Below are positions 8,516-16,627 of a DNA stretch of 64,000 bases, piece by piece. Source of the DNA: Ornithobacterium rhinotracheale (GTDB lineage: Bacteria; Bacteroidota; Bacteroidia; Flavobacteriales; Weeksellaceae); assembly GCF_022832975.1 (NCBI RefSeq), contig NZ_CP094846.1, positions 496,001 through 560,000 of the forward strand, written 5' to 3'. Both the position numbers and the translations under genes were made by a program. Within the stretch, counting starts at the first letter, position 1, and each line of letters begins with the position of its first letter. The notes under the pieces were generated by a model. That model was given only the letters and a program-made list of their open reading frames with translations, searched no databases and was not told the DNA's origin.

Positions 8516-9842
8516 TCACAGACGGTATTCGTCAATTTTTCGATAAAGTGTTGCAATGCCAATTTCTAAAAGTCTTGCAGCTTCGGCTTTGTTGCCTTTG
8601 GTGTAATTTAAAATTTTCTGGATGTGGAGTTTTTCGGCACTTGCCATAGAAAAGGCCGATAATTGTTTTTCATTGCCTGTAGTTTGTAAAATATTATAAG
8701 GCAGAGTATCCTGCGATAGTAGATTGTTTTCAGCAAGAATTAAGCTACGCTCTACAATATTTCTAAGCTCGCGTACATTCCCTTTCCAGTCGTAATTTTC
8801 AAGTGCTTCGATATAAGTTTGAGAAATCTCTGGAATTGCCATTTCGTTCTTCAGTGCAAAAAAATCAACATAATATTTTACTAAGGCAGGGATATCTTTT
8901 TTTCGTTCGTTTAGACTTGGCAACTTTATACTAAAGACTGATAAACGGTAGAATAAATCACTCCTAAAATTTCCTTTTTCTATTTCTAAATTCAAATCGC
9001 GATTGGTAGCTGCGATAACACGCACATCTACTTTTGTGGGCTGAGTATCGCCAATTTTTAAAAATTCTCCTGCTTCTAAAACGCGTAAAATCTTAGCCTG
9101 TAATTCAATAGGCATCTCTCCGATTTCATCTAGAAAAATAGTTCCTCGATTAGCCACTTCAAAAAGCCCTTTATGTTCTTTGTCTGCACCAGTATAGGCG
9201 CCAGCTTTGTGCCCAAATAATTCATTTTCGAGCAAATCTTTTGAAAAAGCAGAGCAATTGATAGCGACAAAATTTTCGTTGCTTCTAGAGCTTGCTTGAT
9301 GGATTGCTTGGGCAAAAACTTCTTTTCCCGTTCCTGTTTCTCCCGTCAAAAGCACAGTAGTTTGCGTTTTTGCTACTTTTTGTGCGAGCGCAATGGCTTG
9401 CGATATTGCGCTAGACTTTCCTATGATGTTCTCAAAAGAAAACGAACTTTTATGACTAATGTTTATTTTTTTTTCTAGCTAATTTAACTTTTTCAGAAGC
9501 CTTGTAAATAAGTGGAATGATTTTATTATTATCATCCCCCTTTGTTATATAGTCAAAAGCTCCATTTTTTATAGCTTGCACACCATCAGGAATGTTTCCA
9601 TAAGCTGTGAGTAAAATGACTTCGCTCAAAGGATTTTTTTCCTTAATCAACTTTACGGCATCGACTCCACTGCCATCGGGAAGCTTTACATCGCATACGA
9701 TGACATCGAAATCGTTGGCATCAATAAGTTTAAGTCCCGATTTTATATCTTTAGCCTGTAGAACTTCAAAACCTTCAATACTAATGATTTTTGACATTAA
9801 GTTTCGTAATTTTTCTTCGTCATCTATAACTAGTACTGCCAT
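8516..9842 (-). pseudogene. Sigma-54-dependent NtrC-type response regulator, split by a frameshift
   Basis: Two adjacent reading frames together form one standard regulator. The first (9842 down to 9456) is a receiver domain with acidic pocket (VIDDEE), phospho-Asp in VIVCDVKLPDGSG, and LLTAYG. The second (to 8516) is an AAA+ sigma-54 activator with Walker A GETGTGKE, the GAYTGA loop, Walker B FLDEIGE, and a Fis-type helix-turn-helix ending YRKIDEYRL. The frames meet at a run of nine A (9466-9474 on the complementary strand). Removing one A joins them through a linker beginning ARKKINISHKSS. Either the gene is inactivated, expressed by slippage, phase-variable, or the run is miscounted. No partner kinase is adjacent. 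Confidence 0.85.
9466..9474 (-). other. A9 homopolymer at the frameshift junction
   Basis: Nine consecutive A on the coding strand sit exactly where the receiver frame must shift to reach the AAA+ frame. The receiver frame stops eight bases after the tract. Runs of this length support polymerase slippage. Confidence 0.8.
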
Positions 9843-10029
9843 TTTCTTCTGTTTTGAACCCCAAATATACGATTTTTTCTACGATTTGATTTGAGGGGTA
9901 AATTATGGGGTGGAATTAAGTTTTTTAAATGCGCTATGAGCTGCGCCACGATTTGGCATAGGTTGTTTTTAGCTTTGTGTCGAAAATTAAGAAATTACAA
10001 AATAAAAGCGAGAATGTTTTAGATTTTGG

Positions 10030-10037
10030 TAAATTTG
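10030..10037 (+). promoter_or_regulatory. Possible -7 box (TAAATTTG) for the WYL island
   Basis: It matches TAnnTTTG and lies 32 nt upstream of the WYL gene's ATG. Another match, TAGCTTTG, is at 9970-9977. Neither has a convincing -33 element. The 227-bp gap 9843-10069 otherwise shows nothing recognisable. Confidence 0.35.
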
Positions 10038-10069
10038 AGTGAAGGGATAATCAATTTAAAGATTTAAAT

Positions 10070-10981
10070 ATGGCTAAAAATACACTTAACCAATATATAT
10101 GGCTTGTAGATACGATTTACAGTGCCAAGAAAATCAGCTTTGAAAAGCTCAACGAAAAATGGAAAAATTCAAGTTTAAGTGAAGGGGAAGATTTGCCAAT
10201 TAGGACTTTTCATAGATGGAAAAATAAGGTGCAGGAACTTTTTAACCTAAACATTGAGTGCGAAACCAAAAATGGTTACAAATATTATTTGGAAGGAGAA
10301 GAAGAGATTGCTAAAAAAGGAATTAAAAATTGGTTGTTAGAAACCATTTCGGTGGGTAATCTTTTGCTCGATAACGAATCCATTAAAAACCGAATTTTGA
10401 TTGATGAACGCCCAAACGGAATGTCATTGCTACCTGAAATTATTAATGCCATTAAGGAAAACCATCCTATATCAATTGTATATCAAAAGTTTAGTGATTG
10501 TGACAGCAAACGATATGTTCTGAATCCTTATGGAATTAAGTTTTTCAAAAATCGATGGTATCTCATTGGAGTTTTTAGTCGTGATCCTGAGCGGTTGCTG
10601 ATTTTTGCACTCGATAGAATCAAGAATGTTGAAACGCAAAGGGAAAAAACTTTTGAATACGACAAAAATCAGAATTTGAGCGATTTTTTTGAGGATTACT
10701 ATGGCGTGATTCTCTCCAATGGGGAGAGTAAAGAAAAAGTTGTACTTAAAATTGTAGCCGAGCAAGTGCCATATCTGCGTTCGTTGCCCTTGCATCATTC
10801 GCAAAAAGAGATAGAGCAAAATTCGGAATTTAGCCTGTTTCAGTTAGAAATTTGCCATACCTACGATTTTATGCAAGAAATCCTTTCGCTGGGAGACAAG
10901 GCGGAAATACTCTCTCCCGAATGGCTCAGAAATCATATAAAAGCTAAAGTGATAAATATGTTTAACGCGTATAATAAGTGA
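10070..10981 (+). CDS. WYL-domain transcriptional regulator
   Basis: The 303-residue protein has an N-terminal winged-helix-like region, a central WYL domain (residues about 130-190) containing NRWYLIGVF, and a C-terminal WCX-like extension. WYL proteins bind nucleic acid or nucleotide ligands and often control phage-defence operons. It begins the accessory island and is followed after 14 bp by a nuclease gene, so it probably regulates that operon and itself. The ligand is unknown. Confidence 0.87.
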   Translation: MAKNTLNQYIWLVDTIYSAKKISFEKLNEKWKNSSLSEGEDLPIRTFHRWKNKVQELFNLNIECETKNGYKYYLEGEEEIAKKGIKNWLLETISVGNLLLDNESIKNRILIDERPNGMSLLPEIINAIKENHPISIVYQKFSDCDSKRYVLNPYGIKFFKNRWYLIGVFSRDPERLLIFALDRIKNVETQREKTFEYDKNQNLSDFFEDYYGVILSNGESKEKVVLKIVAEQVPYLRSLPLHHSQKEIEQNSEFSLFQLEICHTYDFMQEILSLGDKAEILSPEWLRNHIKAKVINMFNAYNK

Positions 10982-10995
10982 AAAAATAAATAATT

Positions 10996-12150
10996 ATGGA
11001 AAAAATCAGAAATCTGCTGCACAAAGTAGAGGTTATTAAAAGACAAAACGATGCAATATTGGATGCCACGGGAGCGCGGTTCAATATTATTGGATTGTGC
11101 GGTGTGGCGCATAATGAATTGATGCATTCAAGGATTTTGGGCGAATTTTTAAACCCAAAAGGTTCGCATAGTTTAAAAAATGCTTTTTTAGATGAATTTT
11201 TAAAAACACTTAAATCTTTGTCTAATAACGACGATGTGGTTGTTTTAAACACGGAAAAATCAAATCTATATTTGGAGTATCATGTGAATCGTTTAGGTAG
11301 GATTGATATTCTTGTTGAAGATGGTGAAAATGCTTTAATTATAGAGAATAAATTATTTGCGCAAGACCAAAATCAACAATTGTATAGATACGACTCGTTT
11401 GCAAAAGATAAATTTAAAAATTACACAATAGTTTATTTAACTCTTGATGGTCACGATGCATCAGAACAAAGTCGCGTGAATGATGAGGACGAGGTAAGCT
11501 ATATTAAAATTTCCTACAAAGAAACAATTGTCCAGTGGCTAGAAGAGTGTGTAAAACACGCAATTTATCATCCATTAGTTAGAGAAACTTTAGTACAATA
11601 CATTAATCATTTAAAAACATTAACTCATCAAGATATGAATGCAAAAAGTAAAGAAGAAGTGTTAGATGCAATGAAAAGTAACATAGAGGCGTCATTTGTA
11701 GTAGCCAATAATATAGATAATTTAAAAAATCACATAATAGATACAGAATTTTTAAGACAAATGCACGAGGTGGCAGAAGAGTTGAATATTAAATTTGTAA
11801 GCAAAGAAGGCAATTATGTGAATACTTCTTGGGCAGGATTTCTTTTTGAAATTCCTGATACGCCAAATTACAATATGCGTTTAGAATTCCAAAACATAGG
11901 ACTTCGTAATTTAATTATTGGAGCTATCTTAAAAAGTAAAGATTGTGATGATTCTTCATTTGATAAGATTAAGGAAAATTATGGAACCAAGGGTAATGAT
12001 AGGTGGGCTTATAGATATTTTACAGAATATCAAAATTGGGATAGTAAAGCATTCACGGATATACTAAATGGAGAAATGAAGAAAGCTATAAAAAATGAAC
12101 TTGAAATTATCTTAGAAGTTATAAAAGATGCTGAAGGCGTGAAGAATTGA
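10996..12150 (+). CDS. PD-(D/E)XK nuclease superfamily protein (PDDEXK_4-like), copy 1
   Basis: The 384-residue protein carries a restriction-nuclease-like core: Asp104 in GRIDILVED, then Glu117 and Lys119 in IIENKLFAQDQ, with a QQ/YRY helix beyond. The N-terminal about 225 residues closely match the second nuclease at 14301, while the C-terminal about 150 residues are unrelated to it. The family occurs in defence islands; the substrate is unknown. It follows the WYL gene by 14 bp. A hairpin lies downstream, so it may be expressed apart from the ATPase. Confidence 0.82.
   Translation: MEKIRNLLHKVEVIKRQNDAILDATGARFNIIGLCGVAHNELMHSRILGEFLNPKGSHSLKNAFLDEFLKTLKSLSNNDDVVVLNTEKSNLYLEYHVNRLGRIDILVEDGENALIIENKLFAQDQNQQLYRYDSFAKDKFKNYTIVYLTLDGHDASEQSRVNDEDEVSYIKISYKETIVQWLEECVKHAIYHPLVRETLVQYINHLKTLTHQDMNAKSKEEVLDAMKSNIEASFVVANNIDNLKNHIIDTEFLRQMHEVAEELNIKFVSKEGNYVNTSWAGFLFEIPDTPNYNMRLEFQNIGLRNLIIGAILKSKDCDDSSFDKIKENYGTKGNDRWAYRYFTEYQNWDSKAFTDILNGEMKKAIKNELEIILEVIKDAEGVKN
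11116..11165 (+). repeat. Direct repeat, 50-bp identical core (copy 1)
   Basis: It is identical base for base to 14421-14470. It is the most conserved block of a longer similarity between the 5' halves of the two nuclease genes. Confidence 0.9.
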
Positions 12151-12189
12151 TTAATCATCGTTGAGATTTGGTGTTTTAGTTTAATAAAA

Positions 12190-12228
12190 AAATACGGGGT
12201 GTGTCTTAGTTTGGCGCAGCCCGTATTT
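12190..12228 (+). terminator. Long hairpin between nuclease 1 and the ATPase gene
   Basis: Outer arms AAATACGGG and CCCGTATTT are perfect. After one mismatch the pairing continues with six more pairs including wobbles, leaving a 7-nt loop. The sequence after it is T-rich (AATTTTGTTT). It acts as a terminator or as an attenuator limiting entry into the ATPase gene 30 bp downstream. Confidence 0.75.
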
Positions 12229-12258
12229 AATTTTGTTTCAGATTTAAAAACAATAACA

Positions 12259-13113
12259 ATGATTTGTGAGTCATCGTACATAACAAGAATGTGTGATATT
12301 TCGTTTTCAAAATCGTTATTTGAAAATTTTGAAACAAATACAGCATTAGATAGTCTTTTGTGTTCCTATAGTGGATTGCCAAAAGGTGTAAATTATATGA
12401 TAATTGGTGACCCTGGAAGTGGTAAGACTACGGTAGTGCTTGATTTGCTGGCAAATTTAATGCAAGCGTATCAAGGTTTGCGTGTATTATTTATAAGTGC
12501 TGAGATGAACGAGGTCGATTTGGCTATTTATGTTCAGCGATTTCCAAAATTTCAATTTATAAATATTCTATTCATAAATGAGAAATTGGTAGATAATGAG
12601 AATGAAAAAGTTTTACATCTAATTGATTCAATATTAAAAGAAGGCTGGGATATCGTAGCGATAGATTCTTTTTATGAGCTACAAGGAATGATTAAAGAAG
12701 ATGAAAACATTACAATGAAAGAGGCGGAGAGTAGAATTTTAGCCTTGATTAAACAAAACAATAAAGCCGATAACAAGAGAAAACTCAATACCACATTTTT
12801 AAGTATTCAGCAGGTTACAAAATCAGGAAATTTCATGGGCTCCAATAGATTGAAACATAGTATAACAGCGATGATGGAGCTCCGTTTTGATAATCCTAAA
12901 AATATTTACTCAGACAGGTATATCGTTTTTTCAAAACACAGAAGGGGTGATGTAGGGGTGAAGCTTTATTATAATCTAGGCGTTGAAGGCGATGTTTATT
13001 ACGATGTAGAGCGACTTGAGAAAGACAGGGAAACGAGACAGACTTATTTTGAAATTTCTAAAAACTTGAGAAATTACTCCGATAAATTCGATCAACTTTT
13101 TTCTAATGATTAA
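12259..13113 (+). CDS. RecA-fold AAA family ATPase (RepA/DnaB-like)
   Basis: The 284-residue protein has Walker A GDPGSGKTT at residues 50-58, a LFISAEM strand, a Walker B-like DIVAIDS near residue 135, and a sensor segment (FLSIQQVTKSG then GSNRLKH) resembling RadA, DnaB and plasmid RepA hexameric ATPases. No helicase primase-binding or zinc domain is seen. It may be a DNA-binding or remodelling motor for the island. The ATG at 12259 is preferred to an upstream GTG (12199) that falls inside the hairpin. The next gene starts 13 bp after its stop. Confidence 0.8.
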   Translation: MICESSYITRMCDISFSKSLFENFETNTALDSLLCSYSGLPKGVNYMIIGDPGSGKTTVVLDLLANLMQAYQGLRVLFISAEMNEVDLAIYVQRFPKFQFINILFINEKLVDNENEKVLHLIDSILKEGWDIVAIDSFYELQGMIKEDENITMKEAESRILALIKQNNKADNKRKLNTTFLSIQQVTKSGNFMGSNRLKHSITAMMELRFDNPKNIYSDRYIVFSKHRRGDVGVKLYYNLGVEGDVYYDVERLEKDRETRQTYFEISKNLRNYSDKFDQLFSND

Positions 13114-13126
13114 AAAATAAATAATT

Positions 13127-14227
13127 ATGGATTTAGCAACATTTAAAACAAAACAAAATGAGTTTAGCGAGCTTTTGCTCCCGCATAAAGTTTTAAACAT
13201 GAATGAAGTCCATCAAGTAGATGGAGATTTATTTAAGGCAAATGATTTAGATTTGGTGTTTGATGAATATGTGATTTATAAATTATCAACCGAACTAGGT
13301 TTAAGCCAAAAACAGCTAAAACTACTCAAAGAAACATCTGGCACTGGTACACAGGCTAGTTTTTTAAATTATTTTTTGGTAGCCCAAGGGATGAAAAATG
13401 ATAAAAAGATGGTTCTTTTGGCCGATCCAGAAAACAAAAATATTGTAGATATAGTTTTCCCGAAGAAGGAATTTATTCCGCTTGAAGATTTTTATCAATT
13501 TGTGGAGTTTTTCGTAGATGCTACTAACTCATACATCGATAATGTTGTCTACTCCTTGCAGGGAAGGATGCATTTTGTTCTTTATCTAAAAAGAGAAAAA
13601 CCCATCTATCGTTCCATTGCGAATAAAGATTCAGAGTCTTTTGAAATAAATGGATTGTTTTTAAAGTGGGATGGAGGAAGTGTAAGCTCTGGGAATTATT
13701 TTGTAAGGCAAATATGTAGCAACGGAGCAACGATTAATAAAGAGATTGATGTAAACGCTATTCATAGTCTGTCGGAAGAAGATTGGTTTAATCTAATTAA
13801 AAATGTCAATTCGAATTGTTTTGTCAACAGAGGCTTTGAAGTTTATGAACGAAAATCTCGTGCAGCGATGGAAACACAAGCATCACTCAATGAAGTTTAT
13901 AACGCTTATCGTTTTATGAAACAAATTTTGCCTGAGATGGATTCTCAATTTTGGAAAGAAGTTGTGCCATATGAAGATTATGAAATGTTTTTTAAAGACG
14001 AAAAGGCTAAAAATACAAGACCTTTTAGAAGAGTGATTACAGATATCAAAATGTGGGATTTGTACAATAATCTCACAAAATTTGCCACGCATACTGATTT
14101 ATTGACCAAGGAAGATAATGTTCGAGACAATATTTTAGATTTTTCGAGTAGTTTGCTCTTTGCTAAGCGGGATATTGCAAATTACATAGATTTTAAAAAT
14201 TACAATTTGAAATCGTGTAAAAACTAA
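13127..14227 (+). CDS. Uncharacterised protein, weakly DUF932-like
   Basis: I do not recognise this 366-residue protein with confidence. A central segment (FLKWDGGS...VRQICSNGATI) recalls the DUF932 phage/plasmid-associated family, which has a conserved C-S-N-G. No catalytic motif, signal peptide or membrane helix stands out. It is tightly linked to the RecA-fold ATPase (13 bp), and the pair is flanked by two related nuclease genes. An ATPase plus DUF932-like pair is the kind of content found in mobile elements. Function is unknown. Confidence 0.7.
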   Translation: MDLATFKTKQNEFSELLLPHKVLNMNEVHQVDGDLFKANDLDLVFDEYVIYKLSTELGLSQKQLKLLKETSGTGTQASFLNYFLVAQGMKNDKKMVLLADPENKNIVDIVFPKKEFIPLEDFYQFVEFFVDATNSYIDNVVYSLQGRMHFVLYLKREKPIYRSIANKDSESFEINGLFLKWDGGSVSSGNYFVRQICSNGATINKEIDVNAIHSLSEEDWFNLIKNVNSNCFVNRGFEVYERKSRAAMETQASLNEVYNAYRFMKQILPEMDSQFWKEVVPYEDYEMFFKDEKAKNTRPFRRVITDIKMWDLYNNLTKFATHTDLLTKEDNVRDNILDFSSSLLFAKRDIANYIDFKNYNLKSCKN

Positions 14228-14300
14228 AGTGGTGAATATGTGTGGAAATTATAATATTAAAATAAAATTATCTAAATTTAATTAATTAAAAATTAAGCTC

Positions 14301-15470
14301 ATGGATGAAATAAAAAATCTACTAAATAAAATAGGAAAGATTAAAAAACACAACGACGAAATCTTGGATGCCACGGGAGCGCGTTTCAATGTTTTTGGAT
14401 TGTGTGGAGTAGCACATTATGAATTGATGCATTCAAGGATTTTGGGCGAATTTTTAAACCCAAAAGGTTCACATGGTTTAAAAAATGCTTTTTTAGATGA
14501 ATTTTTAAAAACGCTCAAATCCTTGTCTAACAACGAGGCTGTGACGGCTTTAAAAACGGAAAAAGCAAAATTATTTTTGGAATATTACACTCCTGAAGGC
14601 AGGATTGATATTCTTATAGAAGATGGCAAAAATGCTTTAATCATAGAGAATAAATTATATGCGCAAGATCAAAGTCAGCAATTGTCTAGGTATGCAAGTT
14701 TTGCAAAGAAAAATGGATATAATTATTCAATAGTGTATTTAACCTTAGACGGCTGTGATGCGTCTGCACAAAGTTGTACAAGTAATGATAAGAAAGTAGT
14801 TGAGTATATCAAAATTTCCTATAAAGAAACGATAATTAATTGGCTGGAGAATTGTTTGAAACATGCCGAAAACCACCCATTTGTCAGAGAAACAATCGCA
14901 CAATACATCAATCATTTAAAAACATTAACTCATCAAGATATGAACGATAAAAATAAAGAAGAGGTTTGTAAAGAACTCGAAGAAAATTTAGTAGCAGCAA
15001 AGGCAATTTACGAAAACTATGGTGCCGTATTTACTAAAATAGCAGAAGAAAAATTAATGCCCGAAATCCAAGAGTATTTCAAGCAAAATAATATGCAATG
15101 CGAGTTTGATAGTGCGGCAGAAGAATACATTTGTTTCTCGGTCTTCGGGGGAGTTTTGCCACAAGATTTGAAAATATATTATTGGTATGATGATAAAACC
15201 AAATACTACTATGGCTTGCATACAAAAAATAGTACTTTATATGATAAAATCTATAATTATGTCAAATTAGAAATAGCTAAGAAAGATTGTAATGGTAGGA
15301 TTAAAAGAAGTAAGTTTGAAGTTAATTATCCATTGTGGTTTAACTTAGAATCTCTAACAATTGATGATTGGAATGAATTAAAAGCGGAGAGTAAAAGATT
15401 TGCAAGTCAATGCATAGAGCAAATACAATTTCTTGTTGATATAGCTCAAAAAGCCTTAAAAAATGAATAA
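14301..15470 (+). CDS. PD-(D/E)XK nuclease superfamily protein (PDDEXK_4-like), copy 2
   Basis: The 389-residue protein is a paralogue of the nuclease at 10996. Catalytic-type residues are Asp103 (GRIDILIED), Glu116 and Lys118 (IIENKLYAQDQ). Residues 1-225 align with copy 1 almost without gaps, and shared DNA includes a 50-bp identical block. After the segment HLKTLTHQDMN the two proteins diverge completely, copy 2 having an aromatic-rich region (YYWYDDKTKYYYG). The pattern suggests a constant nuclease with an exchangeable specificity or partner domain. The YD-repeat gene follows after 2 bp. Confidence 0.82.
   Translation: MDEIKNLLNKIGKIKKHNDEILDATGARFNVFGLCGVAHYELMHSRILGEFLNPKGSHGLKNAFLDEFLKTLKSLSNNEAVTALKTEKAKLFLEYYTPEGRIDILIEDGKNALIIENKLYAQDQSQQLSRYASFAKKNGYNYSIVYLTLDGCDASAQSCTSNDKKVVEYIKISYKETIINWLENCLKHAENHPFVRETIAQYINHLKTLTHQDMNDKNKEEVCKELEENLVAAKAIYENYGAVFTKIAEEKLMPEIQEYFKQNNMQCEFDSAAEEYICFSVFGGVLPQDLKIYYWYDDKTKYYYGLHTKNSTLYDKIYNYVKLEIAKKDCNGRIKRSKFEVNYPLWFNLESLTIDDWNELKAESKRFASQCIEQIQFLVDIAQKALKNE
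14421..14470 (+). repeat. Direct repeat, 50-bp identical core (copy 2)
   Basis: It is identical to 11116-11165 in the same orientation. Recombination between the copies would delete about 3.3 kb, including the ATPase and the unknown gene, and fuse the nuclease genes. Confidence 0.9.
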
Positions 15471-15472
15471 TT

Positions 15473-16441
15473 ATGAGTGCTGACATGTTAAGCAAAAGAT
15501 TGGTAGCAAAAAATAAAAGCTATTGTTCTTCAAGTTTGTTTTATACCAAAAGCTCTATTTTTAATAAGAAGCAGCAATTGTCCAATGAGGTTTATTGTGT
15601 TCATAACTTAGGGTTTGGTGGTTCTGGCAACAAAATATATGTCTACGACGAGTCTGGAAATATTACAAAAATTGATATTCTCTTAGATTACGCTCCTAAG
15701 CGTTCGGGGTATTTTTCGATGGTCATGGACTTGCCTAGTAGTTACATTCAAACCATGGGAGATGATTTTGTGCAGTCTCATTTTTATAAAACATTTGAGT
15801 ACGATGACCAGAATAGATTAATCCAAGAGCAGAATTTTAAAGTCGGCAAAGATGGCGATGAACTCTTGGAAACAATCAAAATATTCTATGTAAATCATGT
15901 TTTTGAGATTGAAGAAAAAGAAGAAAACACCCATTATAGATTTATAAATGAAGAGGGGCAGCTGTTGCAAGAAGTTTTTGAAAATGGAGGTGTTTATGAA
16001 TATCGATACAATAGTAAAGGCTTATTGATTAAGAAATCTACGAAAATAAGTCAGCACCAAGAGCAAACAGAGGAATATAAATATGATGAAGAAGGTAGGT
16101 GTGTTTTTAAATTAACGAGATTCATAGATTGGGTAACAGATAGGAAATGGAGCGAAACGGAGAAATATGAATTTAATGAAAAAGGTCAAAAAATAAAAAT
16201 GATTAGCTTTTTTGATACTCATCAAAGTAAAACACGACCTGATAATGATGTTTTTCACGATTATACCTATGATGAAAAAAACGGGAATTTAATGCAAATT
16301 ACACAAAAAAATAGCCGAGGAGAAACATTGAAAGTTGAAAATTACACCTACGATGAAGACGGAAATCTAATAAAAGAAAGCAAGAGAGACGAAGAAAGTA
16401 AAAAAGAAGACATTATAAATTATAATTACATTTACTTTTAA
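15473..16441 (+). CDS. YD-repeat (RHS-like) protein
   Basis: The 322-residue protein contains about six degenerate YD-type repeats, for example YDESGNITKID, YDDQNRLIQE, YKYDEEGRCVF and YTYDEDGNLIKES. These are typical of Rhs/wall-associated beta-cocoon proteins but much shorter than full Rhs toxins. No signal peptide, no C-terminal toxin domain and no DPxG cleavage motif are seen. It starts 2 bp after nuclease copy 2, implying coupled expression, so it could be a partner, inhibitor or sensor for that nuclease. This role is inference. A strong terminator follows. Confidence 0.75.
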   Translation: MSADMLSKRLVAKNKSYCSSSLFYTKSSIFNKKQQLSNEVYCVHNLGFGGSGNKIYVYDESGNITKIDILLDYAPKRSGYFSMVMDLPSSYIQTMGDDFVQSHFYKTFEYDDQNRLIQEQNFKVGKDGDELLETIKIFYVNHVFEIEEKEENTHYRFINEEGQLLQEVFENGGVYEYRYNSKGLLIKKSTKISQHQEQTEEYKYDEEGRCVFKLTRFIDWVTDRKWSETEKYEFNEKGQKIKMISFFDTHQSKTRPDNDVFHDYTYDEKNGNLMQITQKNSRGETLKVENYTYDEDGNLIKESKRDEESKKEDIINYNYIYF

Positions 16442-16464
16442 AAATAAGTCATATTCTTTATCCT

Positions 16465-16498
16465 AAAACCCCACAAAATCCGATTTTGTGGGGTTTTT
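16465..16498 (+). terminator. Strong terminator ending the nuclease island
   Basis: Arms AAAACCCCACAAAATC and ATTTTGTGGGGTTTT form a near-perfect stem with a run of five T. The same 34-nt sequence occurs at 27610-27643. Confidence 0.92.
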
Positions 16499-16560
16499 GA
16501 TTCGTGTGTTTTAAGTATACTTTAAAACAAAACGAAGAATTAATCACGATTTTCGATAGT

Positions 16561-16587
16561 ATAAAAATTATTTTCAATAATCATTAT
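16561..16587 (+). promoter_or_regulatory. Imperfect dyad, candidate operator of the urease operon
   Basis: Twelve-base arms around a TTC centre pair at 10 of 12 positions (inner ATTATT/AATAAT, outer ATAA/TTAT). It lies 13 nt upstream of the -7 box at 16601. The position suits a repressor such as a nickel or iron regulator, which is inference only. Confidence 0.4.
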
Positions 16588-16600
16588 TTATGAGATTAAT

Positions 16601-16608
16601 TACTTTTG
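16601..16608 (+). promoter_or_regulatory. -7 box (TACTTTTG) upstream of the urease region
   Basis: It matches TAnnTTTG and lies 19 nt before the ATG at 16628. No clear -33 TTTG is seen. Confidence 0.55.
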
Positions 16609-16627
16609 CCAAGTATTTAATTAAAAG

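Noticed and set aside
8516-9355. Stand-alone AAA+ regulator starting at a GTG
   Set aside because: The start would fall just before Walker A and remove essential parts of the fold; the halves join cleanly across the A9 tract.
12199-12258. GTG extension of the RecA-fold ATPase
   Set aside because: It begins inside the long hairpin and adds no family-like sequence.
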